A stretch of DNA of 64,000 nucleotides from Roseivivax sp. GX 12232 (GTDB lineage Bacteria > Pseudomonadota > Alphaproteobacteria > Rhodobacterales > Rhodobacteraceae): assembly GCF_021272185.1 (NCBI RefSeq), contig NZ_JAJSEC010000009.1, positions 62,001 through 126,000 on the forward strand, given 5' to 3'. A program made the translations under genes and the position numbers. Positions 41,464-50,605 of this stretch are shown here, in pieces. Within the stretch, counting starts at the first letter, position 1, and every line of letters starts with the position of its first letter. Under the pieces are notes generated by a model. It saw nothing but the letters and a program-made list of their open reading frames with translations, did not search any database and was not told the origin of the DNA.

Positions 41464-42764
41464 CATCACTTGCCCAGACCCTCGCCCGTTTCGCCACCGG
41501 CCCCGCGCCCCGGGACGAAGACCTCGCCCGGATCGTCACGCTGTCGCTCTTCGACTGGGCGGCGGTGGGGCTTGCGGGCCGCGACGAGCCGGTCGCCCGC
41601 GCGGCGCTGCGGCTCGCCGGCACCGAGCCCGGCGGCGCCACGCTCTTCGGCGGCGGCGGGGCCGCGCCCCGCGCCGCGGCGCTGGCCAATGGCGCGGTGA
41701 GCCATGCGCTCGACTACGACGACACGCATTTCGGCCATATCGGCCACCCGAGCGTCGCCGTCATGCCCGCGGCACTGGCTCTGGCCGAGACGCGCGGCGC
41801 CTCGGGCGGCGATCTGCTCGCGGCGCTGGGATACGGGCTCGAGACCGCCTGCCGCATCGGCGACTGGCTGGGCCGGGCGCATTACGAGGCGGGCTTCCAC
41901 CAGACCGGCACCTCGGGCGCCTTCGGCGCGGCGGTGGCGGCGGGCCGGCTGATCGGGCTCGACGCGGCGGGCATGGAGGCGGCGCTTGCGCTGACCGCGA
42001 CCCGCGCGGCGGGGCTGAAAAGCCAGTTCGGCACCATGGGCAAGCCACTGAATGCGGGCTTCGCCGCCGAGGTCGGCGTGACTTGCGCGCTCCTGGCCGA
42101 GGCCGGCGCGGGCTCTGCCGCCGCGGCGCTGGAAGGGCCGCAGGGCTTCGGGCCGACGCATGCGGGCGAGGCGCGGGACGCGGCCTTCGAGGATCTCGGC
42201 ACGCGCTGGGTCTTCCCGGCGGTCTCCTACAAGTTCCACGCCTGCTGCCACGGGCTGCACGCCATGCTGGAGGCGCTGCGCGAGCTGACGCCGGGTCTGG
42301 AGACGGACACGGTCGAGGCGCTGGAGGTCACCACCCATCCGCGCTGGCTCAAGGTCTGCAACCAGCCTTCGCCCGAGACCGGGCTTGGCGCGAAGTTCAG
42401 CTACCGGGTCACCGCCGCCATGGCGCTGGCGGGCGTCGATACCGCGGCGCTCGAGAGCTATTCCGCCGAGACCTGCCAAAGGCCCGACATTCAGGCGCTG
42501 CGCGACCGGGTGCAGGTGCGGACCGACGAGGGCCTGAGCGACACCGAGGCGCATCTGCGCCTGCGGCTTTCGGACGGAGCGGAGAGGACCGCGCGGTACG
42601 ACCTTCTGACCGACGCGCGCCCCGAGGAGACCGCGCCGCGGCTCCGCGCCAAGGCCGAGGCGCTTCTGGGCGCCGAGGGCGCCGGGGCGCTCTGGCAGGC
42701 GGTGGAGGATCTGCCCGGGGCGGGGGATGTCTCGGGGCTCGCCGCGCGCATGGGTGGGGGCTGA
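41460..42764 (+). CDS. MmgE/PrpD-family protein
   Basis: The 434-residue protein belongs to the fold shared by 2-methylcitrate dehydratase, cis-aconitate decarboxylase and iminodisuccinate epimerase. Visible blocks are SLFDWAAVGLAGRDEP, AALANGAVSHALDYDDTHFG with the conserved Asp-Asp-Thr, HIGHPSVAVMPAALALAE, GTSGAFGAAVAAGRLIGLD, KPLNAGFAAEVGVTCALLA and KFHACCHGLHAMLEAL. All conserved surface and active-site segments are intact. Its final place in a cluster resembling itaconate catabolism makes a C5/C6 di- or tricarboxylate substrate attractive, but the reaction is undecided. Translation is coupled to the preceding dehydrogenase. Confidence 0.85.
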   Translation: MTSLAQTLARFATGPAPRDEDLARIVTLSLFDWAAVGLAGRDEPVARAALRLAGTEPGGATLFGGGGAAPRAAALANGAVSHALDYDDTHFGHIGHPSVAVMPAALALAETRGASGGDLLAALGYGLETACRIGDWLGRAHYEAGFHQTGTSGAFGAAVAAGRLIGLDAAGMEAALALTATRAAGLKSQFGTMGKPLNAGFAAEVGVTCALLAEAGAGSAAAALEGPQGFGPTHAGEARDAAFEDLGTRWVFPAVSYKFHACCHGLHAMLEALRELTPGLETDTVEALEVTTHPRWLKVCNQPSPETGLGAKFSYRVTAAMALAGVDTAALESYSAETCQRPDIQALRDRVQVRTDEGLSDTEAHLRLRLSDGAERTARYDLLTDARPEETAPRLRAKAEALLGAEGAGALWQAVEDLPGAGDVSGLAARMGGG

Positions 42765-42992
42765 CCGGGTCGCGCCCGAGTTTTTCTCGCTGAGGCAAGC
42801 GGTTACACGACAAACCTGATGTTGGCGGACTCGCCGTGGCGCGGCCCATCCGCCCGCGCGTAACGGAAACCACCATGACGTGTTCGCTAAGCAATTTACT
42901 CCGCGTCAATTTGCGCCGATAAAGACTGTGAGGGGGCACCGCCGGGTCATCAGGCCCGGCGCGGCGACCCTATTCATCAGGGTTGCGGTGGA

Positions 42993-44255
42993 ATGCACAC
43001 CGAGCTTGCGCATCGAGGGCCAGGCGGCCCGGGCGATTGGCCCGGGGCCGGGGGGCTTTGGCGCGTGTTTCGTGGGGGATTGCCTGGGGCTGAGCGGCTC
43101 TGGCCCGCGTGTCGGGGGCTTGGGCGCGAGGCTGAGGGGGCTTTGGAAGGTGTCCGGCGGCTTCGGCACGAGGCTGAGACATCGCCGCGCAAGACCCTTG
43201 GGCGGTGTCGCACCCCCAAGTCTTTCCCCACGGCACTGACGCCCGCCCTTGCGGCAACCCTCAGCCTCCTGCCTCTGCCGACCCTCGCGCAGGGCACCGA
43301 ACCGCTGCTCGGCTCGCGCGGGCCTGGCCTCCTGCTCATGGCGCTCCTGGTGCTGGCGGTCCTCGCGCTGGCCTTCGGCAGCCGGATCAAGCGCCGTCCG
43401 AAGCGGCCCGCGACACCCGCGCCCGCCCCGGAACCCGAGGCCCCGCGCCCTGCGGGCGATCCGGCCCTGCGGCGGCGGCTCCGCAGCATCGAGGCGCGTT
43501 ACGAGCTGGCCTGGAAGACCGCCATGCGCCGCGACCTCTCGGCCCGGAACGCGCTGGAGGCCCTGACGCCCGAGCTCGACGCCCTGCGCCGCGCCGTCTC
43601 GACGGGCCCCGAGGGTGATGAGGCCGAGGCGCTCTCCCCCCGGCTCCAGCGGCTCGAGGCCCGGATCGAGGCGCTGCTTGGCCCCGCCACGCCCGAGGCG
43701 CGCCCCGGCCCGGATCTGACCGGGCCCGGCAGCCCCCAGACCGAGGGCGCCGACATGGGCCTGCCGGACATCCTCGCCACCGTGCACGAGATGTTCCTGC
43801 CCGAGGCCGAGGCCAAGGGCCTGCGGCTCGACTACGTGCCGACCAGCGCCCGCCCCGAGCTGCCGCCGCTCGCGATGATGCGGATCGCGGCCAACCTGGT
43901 GTCCAACGCGGTGAAATTCACCGACCACGGGCGCATCCTTCTGGGCGTGCGGCGGCGCGCCAGCGGGGTGCGTGTCGAGGTACATGACACCGGCGCGGGG
44001 CTCGACGCCGCGGCCTTCCGGCGCGCCAGCGCGCGCTCGGTGCGGCTGGCGGGCAGCGAGGGCGCGCAGGGCGGGCAGGGCCTGGGGCTGGCGGTGGTCA
44101 TGGACCTCGCCCGACGGCACGACCTGCAGGTGACGGTCAGCGACAGGCCGGGCGGGGGGACCTCGATCGGGGTGCTGATCCCGGGCCCGCGCGGCAGCTG
44201 GGCCGCTGATGCGCCGGGCCCCGCGCGCCGCCGCGCGGGCGGGCGGTTGGGATAG
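42993..44255 (+). CDS. Membrane-anchored HATPase protein lacking a phosphoacceptor His
   Basis: From the ATG at 42993 the protein has 420 residues, but the first 50-70 residues translate from a repeat-like stretch and may not be real; an in-frame TTG at 43143 is an alternative start. A hydrophobic signal-like segment and a membrane helix follow (TALTPALAATLSLLPLP, GLLLMALLVLAVLALAF). Next come a helical region (RRRLRSIEARYELAWKTAMR) with no His-Glu-x-x-Thr-Pro motif and an HATPase domain with N box ANLVSNAVKFTDHG, G1 box DTGAGL and G2 box GQGLGLAVVM. It would bind ATP but lacks the usual autophosphorylation site. It heads the signalling/polysaccharide locus. Confidence 0.7.
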   Translation: MHTELAHRGPGGPGDWPGAGGLWRVFRGGLPGAERLWPACRGLGREAEGALEGVRRLRHEAETSPRKTLGRCRTPKSFPTALTPALAATLSLLPLPTLAQGTEPLLGSRGPGLLLMALLVLAVLALAFGSRIKRRPKRPATPAPAPEPEAPRPAGDPALRRRLRSIEARYELAWKTAMRRDLSARNALEALTPELDALRRAVSTGPEGDEAEALSPRLQRLEARIEALLGPATPEARPGPDLTGPGSPQTEGADMGLPDILATVHEMFLPEAEAKGLRLDYVPTSARPELPPLAMMRIAANLVSNAVKFTDHGRILLGVRRRASGVRVEVHDTGAGLDAAAFRRASARSVRLAGSEGAQGGQGLGLAVVMDLARRHDLQVTVSDRPGGGTSIGVLIPGPRGSWAADAPGPARRRAGGRLG

Positions 44256-44649
44256 GCTCAGGGCAGCCGCAGAGATCACAATAGCGTGCGCAGGCAAGGG
44301 GTTGCGCGGCAGAGTTGAGGTGGGGCTGGGGTGAAATACCGCCTCGACATCCATCGTCTCAGAACCCGAGGTCACGCCCTAAAACCATGCCCTAAACGTC
44401 CCCGAAGGCTCCCGGAACTACGCCAGAGCAACCCGGGGCGCATCCCAAGGCACAAATGCGCCGCACAACCCCGCGCCACACCCCGGCAACACCCCCGGCA
44501 CCCCCCGCCAATCGCACACATTTTCACCACAATTACATCATATTGCAGATTCCCAGCAGATGCTGCACTCGGGTCGAACGGCGACGGGGACGGCCCCCAT
44601 GTTTTGGACCCTGCGCCGGGTGTGTGTGAGTACTTCCGGAGGGAACGCG
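44256..44649. other. Intergenic region before the GAF-PAS kinase
   Basis: The 394-base gap contains no supportable gene. It includes an A/C-rich, low-G stretch (about 44370-44560) with CACAATTACATCATATTGCA near its end, the most promoter-like sequence in the gap. GGAGGGAA just before 44650 is the ribosome site of the kinase. Confidence 0.6.
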
Positions 44650-46230
44650 ATGTTGAAGGCCTTGCTCGAGGTGACGGATAATTCCGATACCGACAGGGTG
44701 ATCGACCGCTCCCTGCGCCAGCTCTACCTGGTCGCCGCCGATCCCGACAAAGCCTTCGAGGACAAGGCCAACGAGCTTCTGGCCATCGGGCTCGACTGCC
44801 TGGGCCTGAGCCTCGGCATCGTCAGCCGGGTCGAGGCCGGGCGCTACATGGTGGTGCATTCCGAAGGGCCGGGGGCGCCCGATCCGGGCACCATCTTCGA
44901 CCTTGCGCAGACCTACTGCTGCCACACGCTGGCCGCCGAGGACGTGGAGAGCTTCCACCACGCGGGCCGCTCGCGCATCGCCACGCATCCCTGCTACCAG
45001 AGCTTCGGGCTCGAGAGCTACATCGGCACGCCGCTTGTCGTGCGCGGCAAGGTGCTGGGCACGCTCAATTTCTCGGCCGCCGAGGCGCGGCGCCAGCCGT
45101 TCAGCGAGAAGGAGCACGAGTTGGTGCGCTTCTTCGGGCGCTGGATCTCCAAGGAATGGGAGCGCGCCGAGGACGCCCGCGAGCTGGAGAAGAAGACCGC
45201 GCTTCTGGAGGCGATCTTCGACGCCATGCCGGGCTCCTTGATCGTGGCCGACCTGAACCGCCGCATCACCATGACGAACGAGACCATGACCGAGATGTTC
45301 GGCTATTCCGCCGAGGATCTCGAAGGGCGGCAGACCTCGGTCCTTTATTCCGACTTCGAGCAGTTCCGCGAGACCGGGGCCACGCGCTACAACCCCGCCG
45401 CCTCGGGGGCGCTCGATGCCTACGAGATGAGCTACCGCCGCCGCAACGGCGAGGATTTCATCGGCGAGACCAATGCCACCCGGCTCAAGACCCGCGCCGG
45501 CGTGCCGCTCGGCTATCTCGCGGTGATCCGCGACATCACCCGCCGCAAGCGCGTCGAGCGCCAGCGCGACCACGCGATTTCCGTGGTCAGCCACGAGCTG
45601 CGCACGCCGGTCTCGCTGATCGCGGGCTCGCTGCAGCTTCTGGGCCGCTTCTCCGCCGCGCTGCCGGAGCGGGGGCGCGAGCTTCTGGAGGTCTCGGGCC
45701 GCAACGCCGAACGGCTGGGGCGGCTGATCGACGACATCCTCGATTCCGGGCGGCTGCAATCGGGCCAGTCGGCGATGGATTTCGCCGAGCTCGACCTCGG
45801 CCACCTCCTACGCCAGAGCGCCGAGGACGCCCGGCATTTCGCCGAGGAACACGGCGTCGGCGTCACGGTCAGCGACACGCCCGAGGCCCCGGTGCTGGTG
45901 CGCGGCCATGCCTCGCGGATCCAGCAGGTGATCGACAACCTGACCACCAATGCCATCAAGGCCTCGCCCAAGGGCGCGAGCGTCGAGCTGGGGCTCCTGC
46001 CCGAGGGCGGCTTCTGGGTGCGCGACGCCGGTCCCGGCATTCCCGAGAAGCTGCAGCCGGTGCTCTTCGAGCGCTTCACCCGCAGCGATGCCGAGAGCTT
46101 CCGCTTCGGCGGCGGCACCGGGCTGGGGCTCAGCATCGTGAAGGCGATCCTCGACCAGCACGATGCCGAGATCAACTTCGCCACCGCCGAGGGGCAGGGC
46201 ACCACCTTCCGGGTCCGCTTCCCGGGCTGA
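44650..46230 (+). CDS. Cytosolic sensor histidine kinase, GAF-PAS-HisKA-HATPase
   Basis: The 526-residue protein has a GAF domain (about 20-165, LAIGLDCLGLSLGIVSRVE, DLAQTYCCHTLAAEDVESFH, IGTPLVVRGKVLGTLNFSA), a short coiled linker, a PAS domain (about 190-300, AIFDAMPGSLIVADLNRRI, EMFGYSAEDLEGRQ), the dimerisation domain with phosphoacceptor His315 in VVSHELRTPVSLI, and an HATPase domain (DNLTTNAIKASPKGA, DAGPGIPEKL, GGTGLGLSIV). There is no membrane segment. The DLAQTYCCH GAF type is seen in cytosolic kinases that sense small ligands or redox. GGAGGG precedes the ATG. The HPt protein just downstream is a likely relay partner. Confidence 0.9.
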   Translation: MLKALLEVTDNSDTDRVIDRSLRQLYLVAADPDKAFEDKANELLAIGLDCLGLSLGIVSRVEAGRYMVVHSEGPGAPDPGTIFDLAQTYCCHTLAAEDVESFHHAGRSRIATHPCYQSFGLESYIGTPLVVRGKVLGTLNFSAAEARRQPFSEKEHELVRFFGRWISKEWERAEDARELEKKTALLEAIFDAMPGSLIVADLNRRITMTNETMTEMFGYSAEDLEGRQTSVLYSDFEQFRETGATRYNPAASGALDAYEMSYRRRNGEDFIGETNATRLKTRAGVPLGYLAVIRDITRRKRVERQRDHAISVVSHELRTPVSLIAGSLQLLGRFSAALPERGRELLEVSGRNAERLGRLIDDILDSGRLQSGQSAMDFAELDLGHLLRQSAEDARHFAEEHGVGVTVSDTPEAPVLVRGHASRIQQVIDNLTTNAIKASPKGASVELGLLPEGGFWVRDAGPGIPEKLQPVLFERFTRSDAESFRFGGGTGLGLSIVKAILDQHDAEINFATAEGQGTTFRVRFPG

Positions 46231-46384
46231 TCGGGCGCGCCCCGCGGCGCGTGACGTAAGGGCAATTGTGGCTCGGCGGTGACAACCGGCGCGGAAGCGA
46301 CGCGGCGGAACGGGTGCAGGACGGAACACAACTCGACGGAGAGCCGCCTTGGCGGCAGGTTCTGGACAAAAATGGAGAGCAGGC

Positions 46385-46717
46385 TTGGCTGATTATTCAC
46401 AAAAGGTGCGTGACATACGCAGGCGGTTCCTCGAATCGCTCGACGCCCGGGTCGGGGATATCGACTCGGTGCTGCGCCAGGTGGAGACGGGCGCCCCCGG
46501 CGCGGCGGATGAGCTGCACCTCAGGTTGCACGACCTGAGCGGCAATGCCGCGATGCTGGGCTTCGACGGCATGGCGCGCGAGGCCCGCCGCGGTCTCGAC
46601 GCGATCGACAACGGCTACGGCGAGGCCTCGGGCAACAGCCCCGAGGCCACGGCCATCGTGCGGTCCTCGATCGCGCGGATCAGGGAATTGAAGGCAGAGG
46701 GCGAGACCTCGGAATGA
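46385..46717 (+). CDS. HPt phosphotransfer protein
   Basis: The 110-residue helical protein carries the HPt motif: HLRLHDLSGNAAMLGF with phosphoacceptor His49, followed by amphipathic helices. HPt proteins pass phosphoryl groups between a receiver and another receiver. I use TTG 46385 (GGAGAG 8 bases upstream); TTG at 46349 is a possible longer start. The gene overlaps the BcsB-like gene by 4 bases, directly linking phosphorelay and polysaccharide genes in one transcript. Partners are probably the receivers at 52021 and 55002. Confidence 0.78.
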   Translation: MADYSQKVRDIRRRFLESLDARVGDIDSVLRQVETGAPGAADELHLRLHDLSGNAAMLGFDGMAREARRGLDAIDNGYGEASGNSPEATAIVRSSIARIRELKAEGETSE

Positions 46718-48711
46718 CACGACACGTCCCGATCGCGCTGGCGCTGGCGGCGCTGGCTCCCGGCTATCTGTGGGCGCAGGAGGCGGTCACGCCGGCCGTC
46801 GAGGTGCGCGCCCCCGCCGCGGAGGAGGGCGCCCCGGCAGCGGAGGCTCCCGCCGGTGCGGTCCTGCGCGAGGTCGACCTGGCCGAGATCGGCTTTGCCG
46901 CGGGCTTCGAGTTCGAACAGCTCTCGGGCAGCGCGGTGGCCTTCTTTCCGGTCGGCGCCGAGGAGGCGATCCGGGGCATGACCCTGACCCTGCGGCTGCG
47001 CCACGGAGAGGCCATGCCGGTCGAGCGGCATCTGAAGCTGCGGATCAACGACCGGGTCGTGCATGTCGAGCGACTGGACGAGGGCCGCGAGGCGCTCGAG
47101 GTCAGACTGCCGGTGCCGCCCGAGGCGGCGCAGGGCGGCTTCGTGAAGCTTGGGCTCGAATACGCCGGGGCCAGCTCCGACAACATCTGCATCGACGAAC
47201 GCGCCTCGGGCGACTTCCTGACCGTGCTGCCGGAGTCGGCGCTGGCGCTGAGGCTCGACCGCGCCGCGCTCGACACCGTGGACCGGGTGGCGCAGGTCAT
47301 GCCGCCCTTGAAGGTGCTCGAGGCCGGGGCGGACAGCGATCCCGCCCGCGCGCTGCCCTTCGCGCTGCGCGCCGCGGCGCTGTTCGATGCCGAATACGGC
47401 ATGCTGCAGGCCGGGCAGGGCGGTCTGCCCGCGGGCGAGACCTGGGAGGCCGTGACCCTGGGGCTCAACGGCCGGCCCGACACCGCCGAGACCGGCACCG
47501 TGTCGCTGGGCGCGGGCCCCGCGCCGAGCCTGGAGTTTGGCGGCGCGGAGCCGGGCCTGGGCCTCGCGCTGGCCACCAGCCGCTGGCGCGCGCTTGGCGG
47601 CGGCACCATCGCCGCCCAGGCGGTGAGCCCGGACATGGGCGGGGACGACGACCGGGTGAGCTTTGCCACCCTCGGCGCGCCCGAGCTGCGCCAGGACGTG
47701 GTGGGCAGCTCGACCTTTGAATTCTCGGTGCCCGCCGATGCCTTCGCGCCGGGGCGCCTGCCCTCGGAGGTGGAGCTGCTGATCGGCGCGGGGCGTTCGG
47801 TCAACGGGCGGGGCGTGACCGTCTCGGCCTATCTCAACAACACGCTTCTGGGCAGCCGGCCGCTCGACAGCGACGTGCCGGTCTGGATGGATTTCCCGAT
47901 CCCCGAGGGGCTCGTGGGCCGCGACAACCTGATGACCGTGGTGGTCCAGCGCCAGACCGAGGGCGGCAACTGCCTGTTCGCGCCGCAGGGCTACCCGGTG
48001 CAGATCCTGCCGCAGAGCCGCTTCGTCACCGCCGAGGCCCCCGCGCCCGAGAGCGACTTCTTCCTGATGCGCCAGGCCTTCGGCCAGGGCGCCGACGTGA
48101 TCCTGGGCGAGGGCGAGACGCTGGAAGGCTTCCTGCCCTGGCTCCTTCCGGTGGCCGGCGCGCTGCTCCCTGACAGTGCCGAGGTGCGGCTGGCGAGCAG
48201 CCTCGAGGCATCGCTGCCCGACGAGGACACGGAGGAGACCGCGACCCCGCGGCCCTTCCTCTACATCGGTGCCGAGGCGCCCGAAGGCAGCGACCCGGGC
48301 CTGCGCTTCGACCGCGGCCGGGTGGAGCTGCGCGACAGCGCCGGCGAGGTGATCTTCGCGGGCGCCGCGCTCGACGAGGTGGGGCTCGTCCAGATCGTCG
48401 AGGCCGGGGGCCGGCCGGGCGTCTGGCTGCGCCCCGGACGCGGCCCCGCGCCGAGCCCGAGCCAGGCGCAGCCGCTGCTGCTCGACCGGGGCGACCTGGC
48501 CTTCCTCGACGGTGAGGGGCTGGCGCTGGCCGCCTCCACCGCGCGAAATGATCTTGTCGAGGTGCGCTACCCCGACCGCATGGACCTCTGGCAGGTGGCG
48601 GCGAAATACCGCCCCTGGATCGTCGGCGCGCTCTGGCTGGCGCTGACCCTGGTCATCATCCGCGTGCTGAGCGGCATCTACCGCCGGTCGCGCGGCACCC
48701 AAGAGGGCTGA
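46714..48711 (+). CDS. BcsB-like periplasmic polysaccharide synthase subunit
   Basis: The 665-residue protein has a signal peptide (residues 1-21, ALALAALAPGYLWAQ), a large periplasmic beta-rich region and one C-terminal membrane helix (about 634-655, WIVGALWLALTLVIIRVLSGI). Blocks such as FFPVGAEEAIRGMTLTLRL, LKLRINDRVV, PSEVELLIGAGRSVNGRG, VSAYLNNTLLGSRPL and NCLFAPQGYPVQIL match the BcsB-type carbohydrate-binding subunit of cellulose synthase. It should sit on the periplasmic face and guide the chain made by the glycosyltransferase encoded next. There is a 4-base gap to that gene. Confidence 0.84.
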   Translation: MTRHVPIALALAALAPGYLWAQEAVTPAVEVRAPAAEEGAPAAEAPAGAVLREVDLAEIGFAAGFEFEQLSGSAVAFFPVGAEEAIRGMTLTLRLRHGEAMPVERHLKLRINDRVVHVERLDEGREALEVRLPVPPEAAQGGFVKLGLEYAGASSDNICIDERASGDFLTVLPESALALRLDRAALDTVDRVAQVMPPLKVLEAGADSDPARALPFALRAAALFDAEYGMLQAGQGGLPAGETWEAVTLGLNGRPDTAETGTVSLGAGPAPSLEFGGAEPGLGLALATSRWRALGGGTIAAQAVSPDMGGDDDRVSFATLGAPELRQDVVGSSTFEFSVPADAFAPGRLPSEVELLIGAGRSVNGRGVTVSAYLNNTLLGSRPLDSDVPVWMDFPIPEGLVGRDNLMTVVVQRQTEGGNCLFAPQGYPVQILPQSRFVTAEAPAPESDFFLMRQAFGQGADVILGEGETLEGFLPWLLPVAGALLPDSAEVRLASSLEASLPDEDTEETATPRPFLYIGAEAPEGSDPGLRFDRGRVELRDSAGEVIFAGAALDEVGLVQIVEAGGRPGVWLRPGRGPAPSPSQAQPLLLDRGDLAFLDGEGLALAASTARNDLVEVRYPDRMDLWQVAAKYRPWIVGALWLALTLVIIRVLSGIYRRSRGTQEG

Positions 48712-48715
48712 ACCC

Positions 48716-50605
48716 ATGGCACTCGACGTCGACAGCATGGCAATCGGCGAGCTGCTGCTCGACCGGGGCCTGCTGTCGGCGGCCCAGCTCGACGAGGCGG
48801 TGGCCCTGGCCGAGGAGTGGAACGTCGGGCTGATCGACGTCCTGCAAAGCCGCCGCTGGCTGAAGCCCGGTGAGCTCTATCGCCAGCTCGGCTATTACTA
48901 CGACCTTCCGCAGATCGACCTGATCGCCGATCCGCCCGACCGCGCGCTGATCCGCGCCCAGGACGTGGGTGCCATGACCGACGCGCTGACCGTGCCGGTC
49001 AGGCGCACGCCCGAGGGCGCGCTCCTGGTGGCCACGGCGCGGCCCGGTCCCAGCACGCTCCTGCACATCCTCGACACCTATCCCGGCCAGGTCGAGATCG
49101 CGGTCGCCCCGCAGCTCGACATCTCGCTGGCGCTGCAGAAGGCCTTCCGCGAGGAGCAATCCCGCCAGGCGGTCTTTGGGCTGGCCGACACCGACCCGGT
49201 GATGTCGGCGAAAAGCGTCATCACCCCGCCGCAGATCGTGGTGCTCTACCTGCTCGGCAGCCTGTTCCTGGCGGGCATGGCGACGGCGCCGGTGACCACG
49301 CTGATCGTGCTGAACCTCTTCATGACGGTCTTCTACACCGGCAATTTCCTGTTCAAGGCGGTGCTGGTCTGGGTCGGCGGCGAGGTGCAGGAGCGTTCCT
49401 CCCGCGCCATCGCGGCGGAAGCGGCGGCCATGCGCGACGACGACCTGCCGGTCTACACCGTGCTGGTGCCGATGTTCCGCGAGCCCGAGGTGCTGCCGAT
49501 CCTGACCGCGGCGCTGCGCAAGCTCGACTACCCGCTGGCCAAGCTCGACATCAAGATCGTCCTCGAGGAGACCGACGACGAGACCATCGCCGCCGCGCGG
49601 GCGCTGGAACTGGAGGGCGTCTTCGAGATCGTCGAGGTGCCGCAGTCGCACCCCCAGACCAAGCCCAAGGCCTGCAACTACGCGCTGCAATACGCCCGCG
49701 GCGATTTTCTGGTGATCTACGACGCCGAGGACAAGCCCGAGCCCGACCAGCTCAAGAAGGTGCTCGCCGCCTTCCGCCAGCGCCCCGAGAACACCGCCTG
49801 CATCCAGTGCCGGTTGAACTACTACAACGCCCGCGAGAACTGGCTGACGCGGATGTTCACGCTGGATTATTCGCTCTGGTTCGACCTGATGCTGCCGGGG
49901 CTGGAATACCTGGGCGTGCCGATCCCGCTGGGCGGCACCTCGAACCACTTCCGCATGGACGTGCTGCGCGAGCTGAACGCCTGGGACCCCTTCAACGTGA
50001 CCGAGGACGCCGACCTCGGCATCCGGCTCACCCAGAAGGGCTACCGCGTGGGGGTGATCGACAGCACCACCTTCGAAGAGGCCAACGTCTCGATCCCGAA
50101 CTGGATCCGCCAGCGCTCGCGCTGGATCAAGGGCTACATGCAGACCTTCCTGGTCCACACCCGCCGCCCGGTGCACCTGGTGCGCAGCGTCGGCCTGGCC
50201 GGGGTGATCGGCTTCGTCTTCTTCATCGGCGGCACCTTCCTTTCTGGGCTGTTGAACCCGATCTTCTGGGGCGTCTTCATCGTCTGGATGCTCTTCGGAG
50301 CGGCGCTGATCGAGCCCTTCTTCCCGCCGATCCTTCTTTATCTGTCGCTGTTGAACCTGCTCGCCGGCAACAGCCTGTTGATCTACCTGACCATGGTCGC
50401 GCCCTTCCGGCGGCGCTGGACCGACCTGGCGCCCTGGGGCGTCAGCGTGGTCGGCTACTGGGTCCTGATGACCATCGCCTCCTACAAGGCGCTGAAGCAG
50501 CTGATCAGCAATCCCTTCTACTGGGAGAAGACGCAGCACGGGCTTTCCAAGCACACCGCGGACGAGTTGGACGCCGCCAAGTCGGAAAGCGAGGCCCTGG
50601 CATGA
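48716..50605 (+). CDS. Family 2 glycosyltransferase with MshEN-like N-terminal domain
   Basis: The 629-residue membrane synthase starts with a domain resembling MshEN/GspE-N (residues about 5-150, IGELLLDRGLLSAAQLDEAV, RRWLKPGELYRQLGYYY), a known c-di-GMP-binding module; its motif lacks the leading Arg and the final Gln, so binding is uncertain. Two helices (about 175-230) precede the GT2 domain with DAED at 336-339, TED at 429-431 and QRSRW at 466-470, the processive synthase signature. Further helices follow from 490 to 620. The arrangement resembles XagB/NfrB-type glycosyltransferases. It overlaps the next gene by 4 bases. Confidence 0.88.
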   Translation: MALDVDSMAIGELLLDRGLLSAAQLDEAVALAEEWNVGLIDVLQSRRWLKPGELYRQLGYYYDLPQIDLIADPPDRALIRAQDVGAMTDALTVPVRRTPEGALLVATARPGPSTLLHILDTYPGQVEIAVAPQLDISLALQKAFREEQSRQAVFGLADTDPVMSAKSVITPPQIVVLYLLGSLFLAGMATAPVTTLIVLNLFMTVFYTGNFLFKAVLVWVGGEVQERSSRAIAAEAAAMRDDDLPVYTVLVPMFREPEVLPILTAALRKLDYPLAKLDIKIVLEETDDETIAAARALELEGVFEIVEVPQSHPQTKPKACNYALQYARGDFLVIYDAEDKPEPDQLKKVLAAFRQRPENTACIQCRLNYYNARENWLTRMFTLDYSLWFDLMLPGLEYLGVPIPLGGTSNHFRMDVLRELNAWDPFNVTEDADLGIRLTQKGYRVGVIDSTTFEEANVSIPNWIRQRSRWIKGYMQTFLVHTRRPVHLVRSVGLAGVIGFVFFIGGTFLSGLLNPIFWGVFIVWMLFGAALIEPFFPPILLYLSLLNLLAGNSLLIYLTMVAPFRRRWTDLAPWGVSVVGYWVLMTIASYKALKQLISNPFYWEKTQHGLSKHTADELDAAKSESEALA

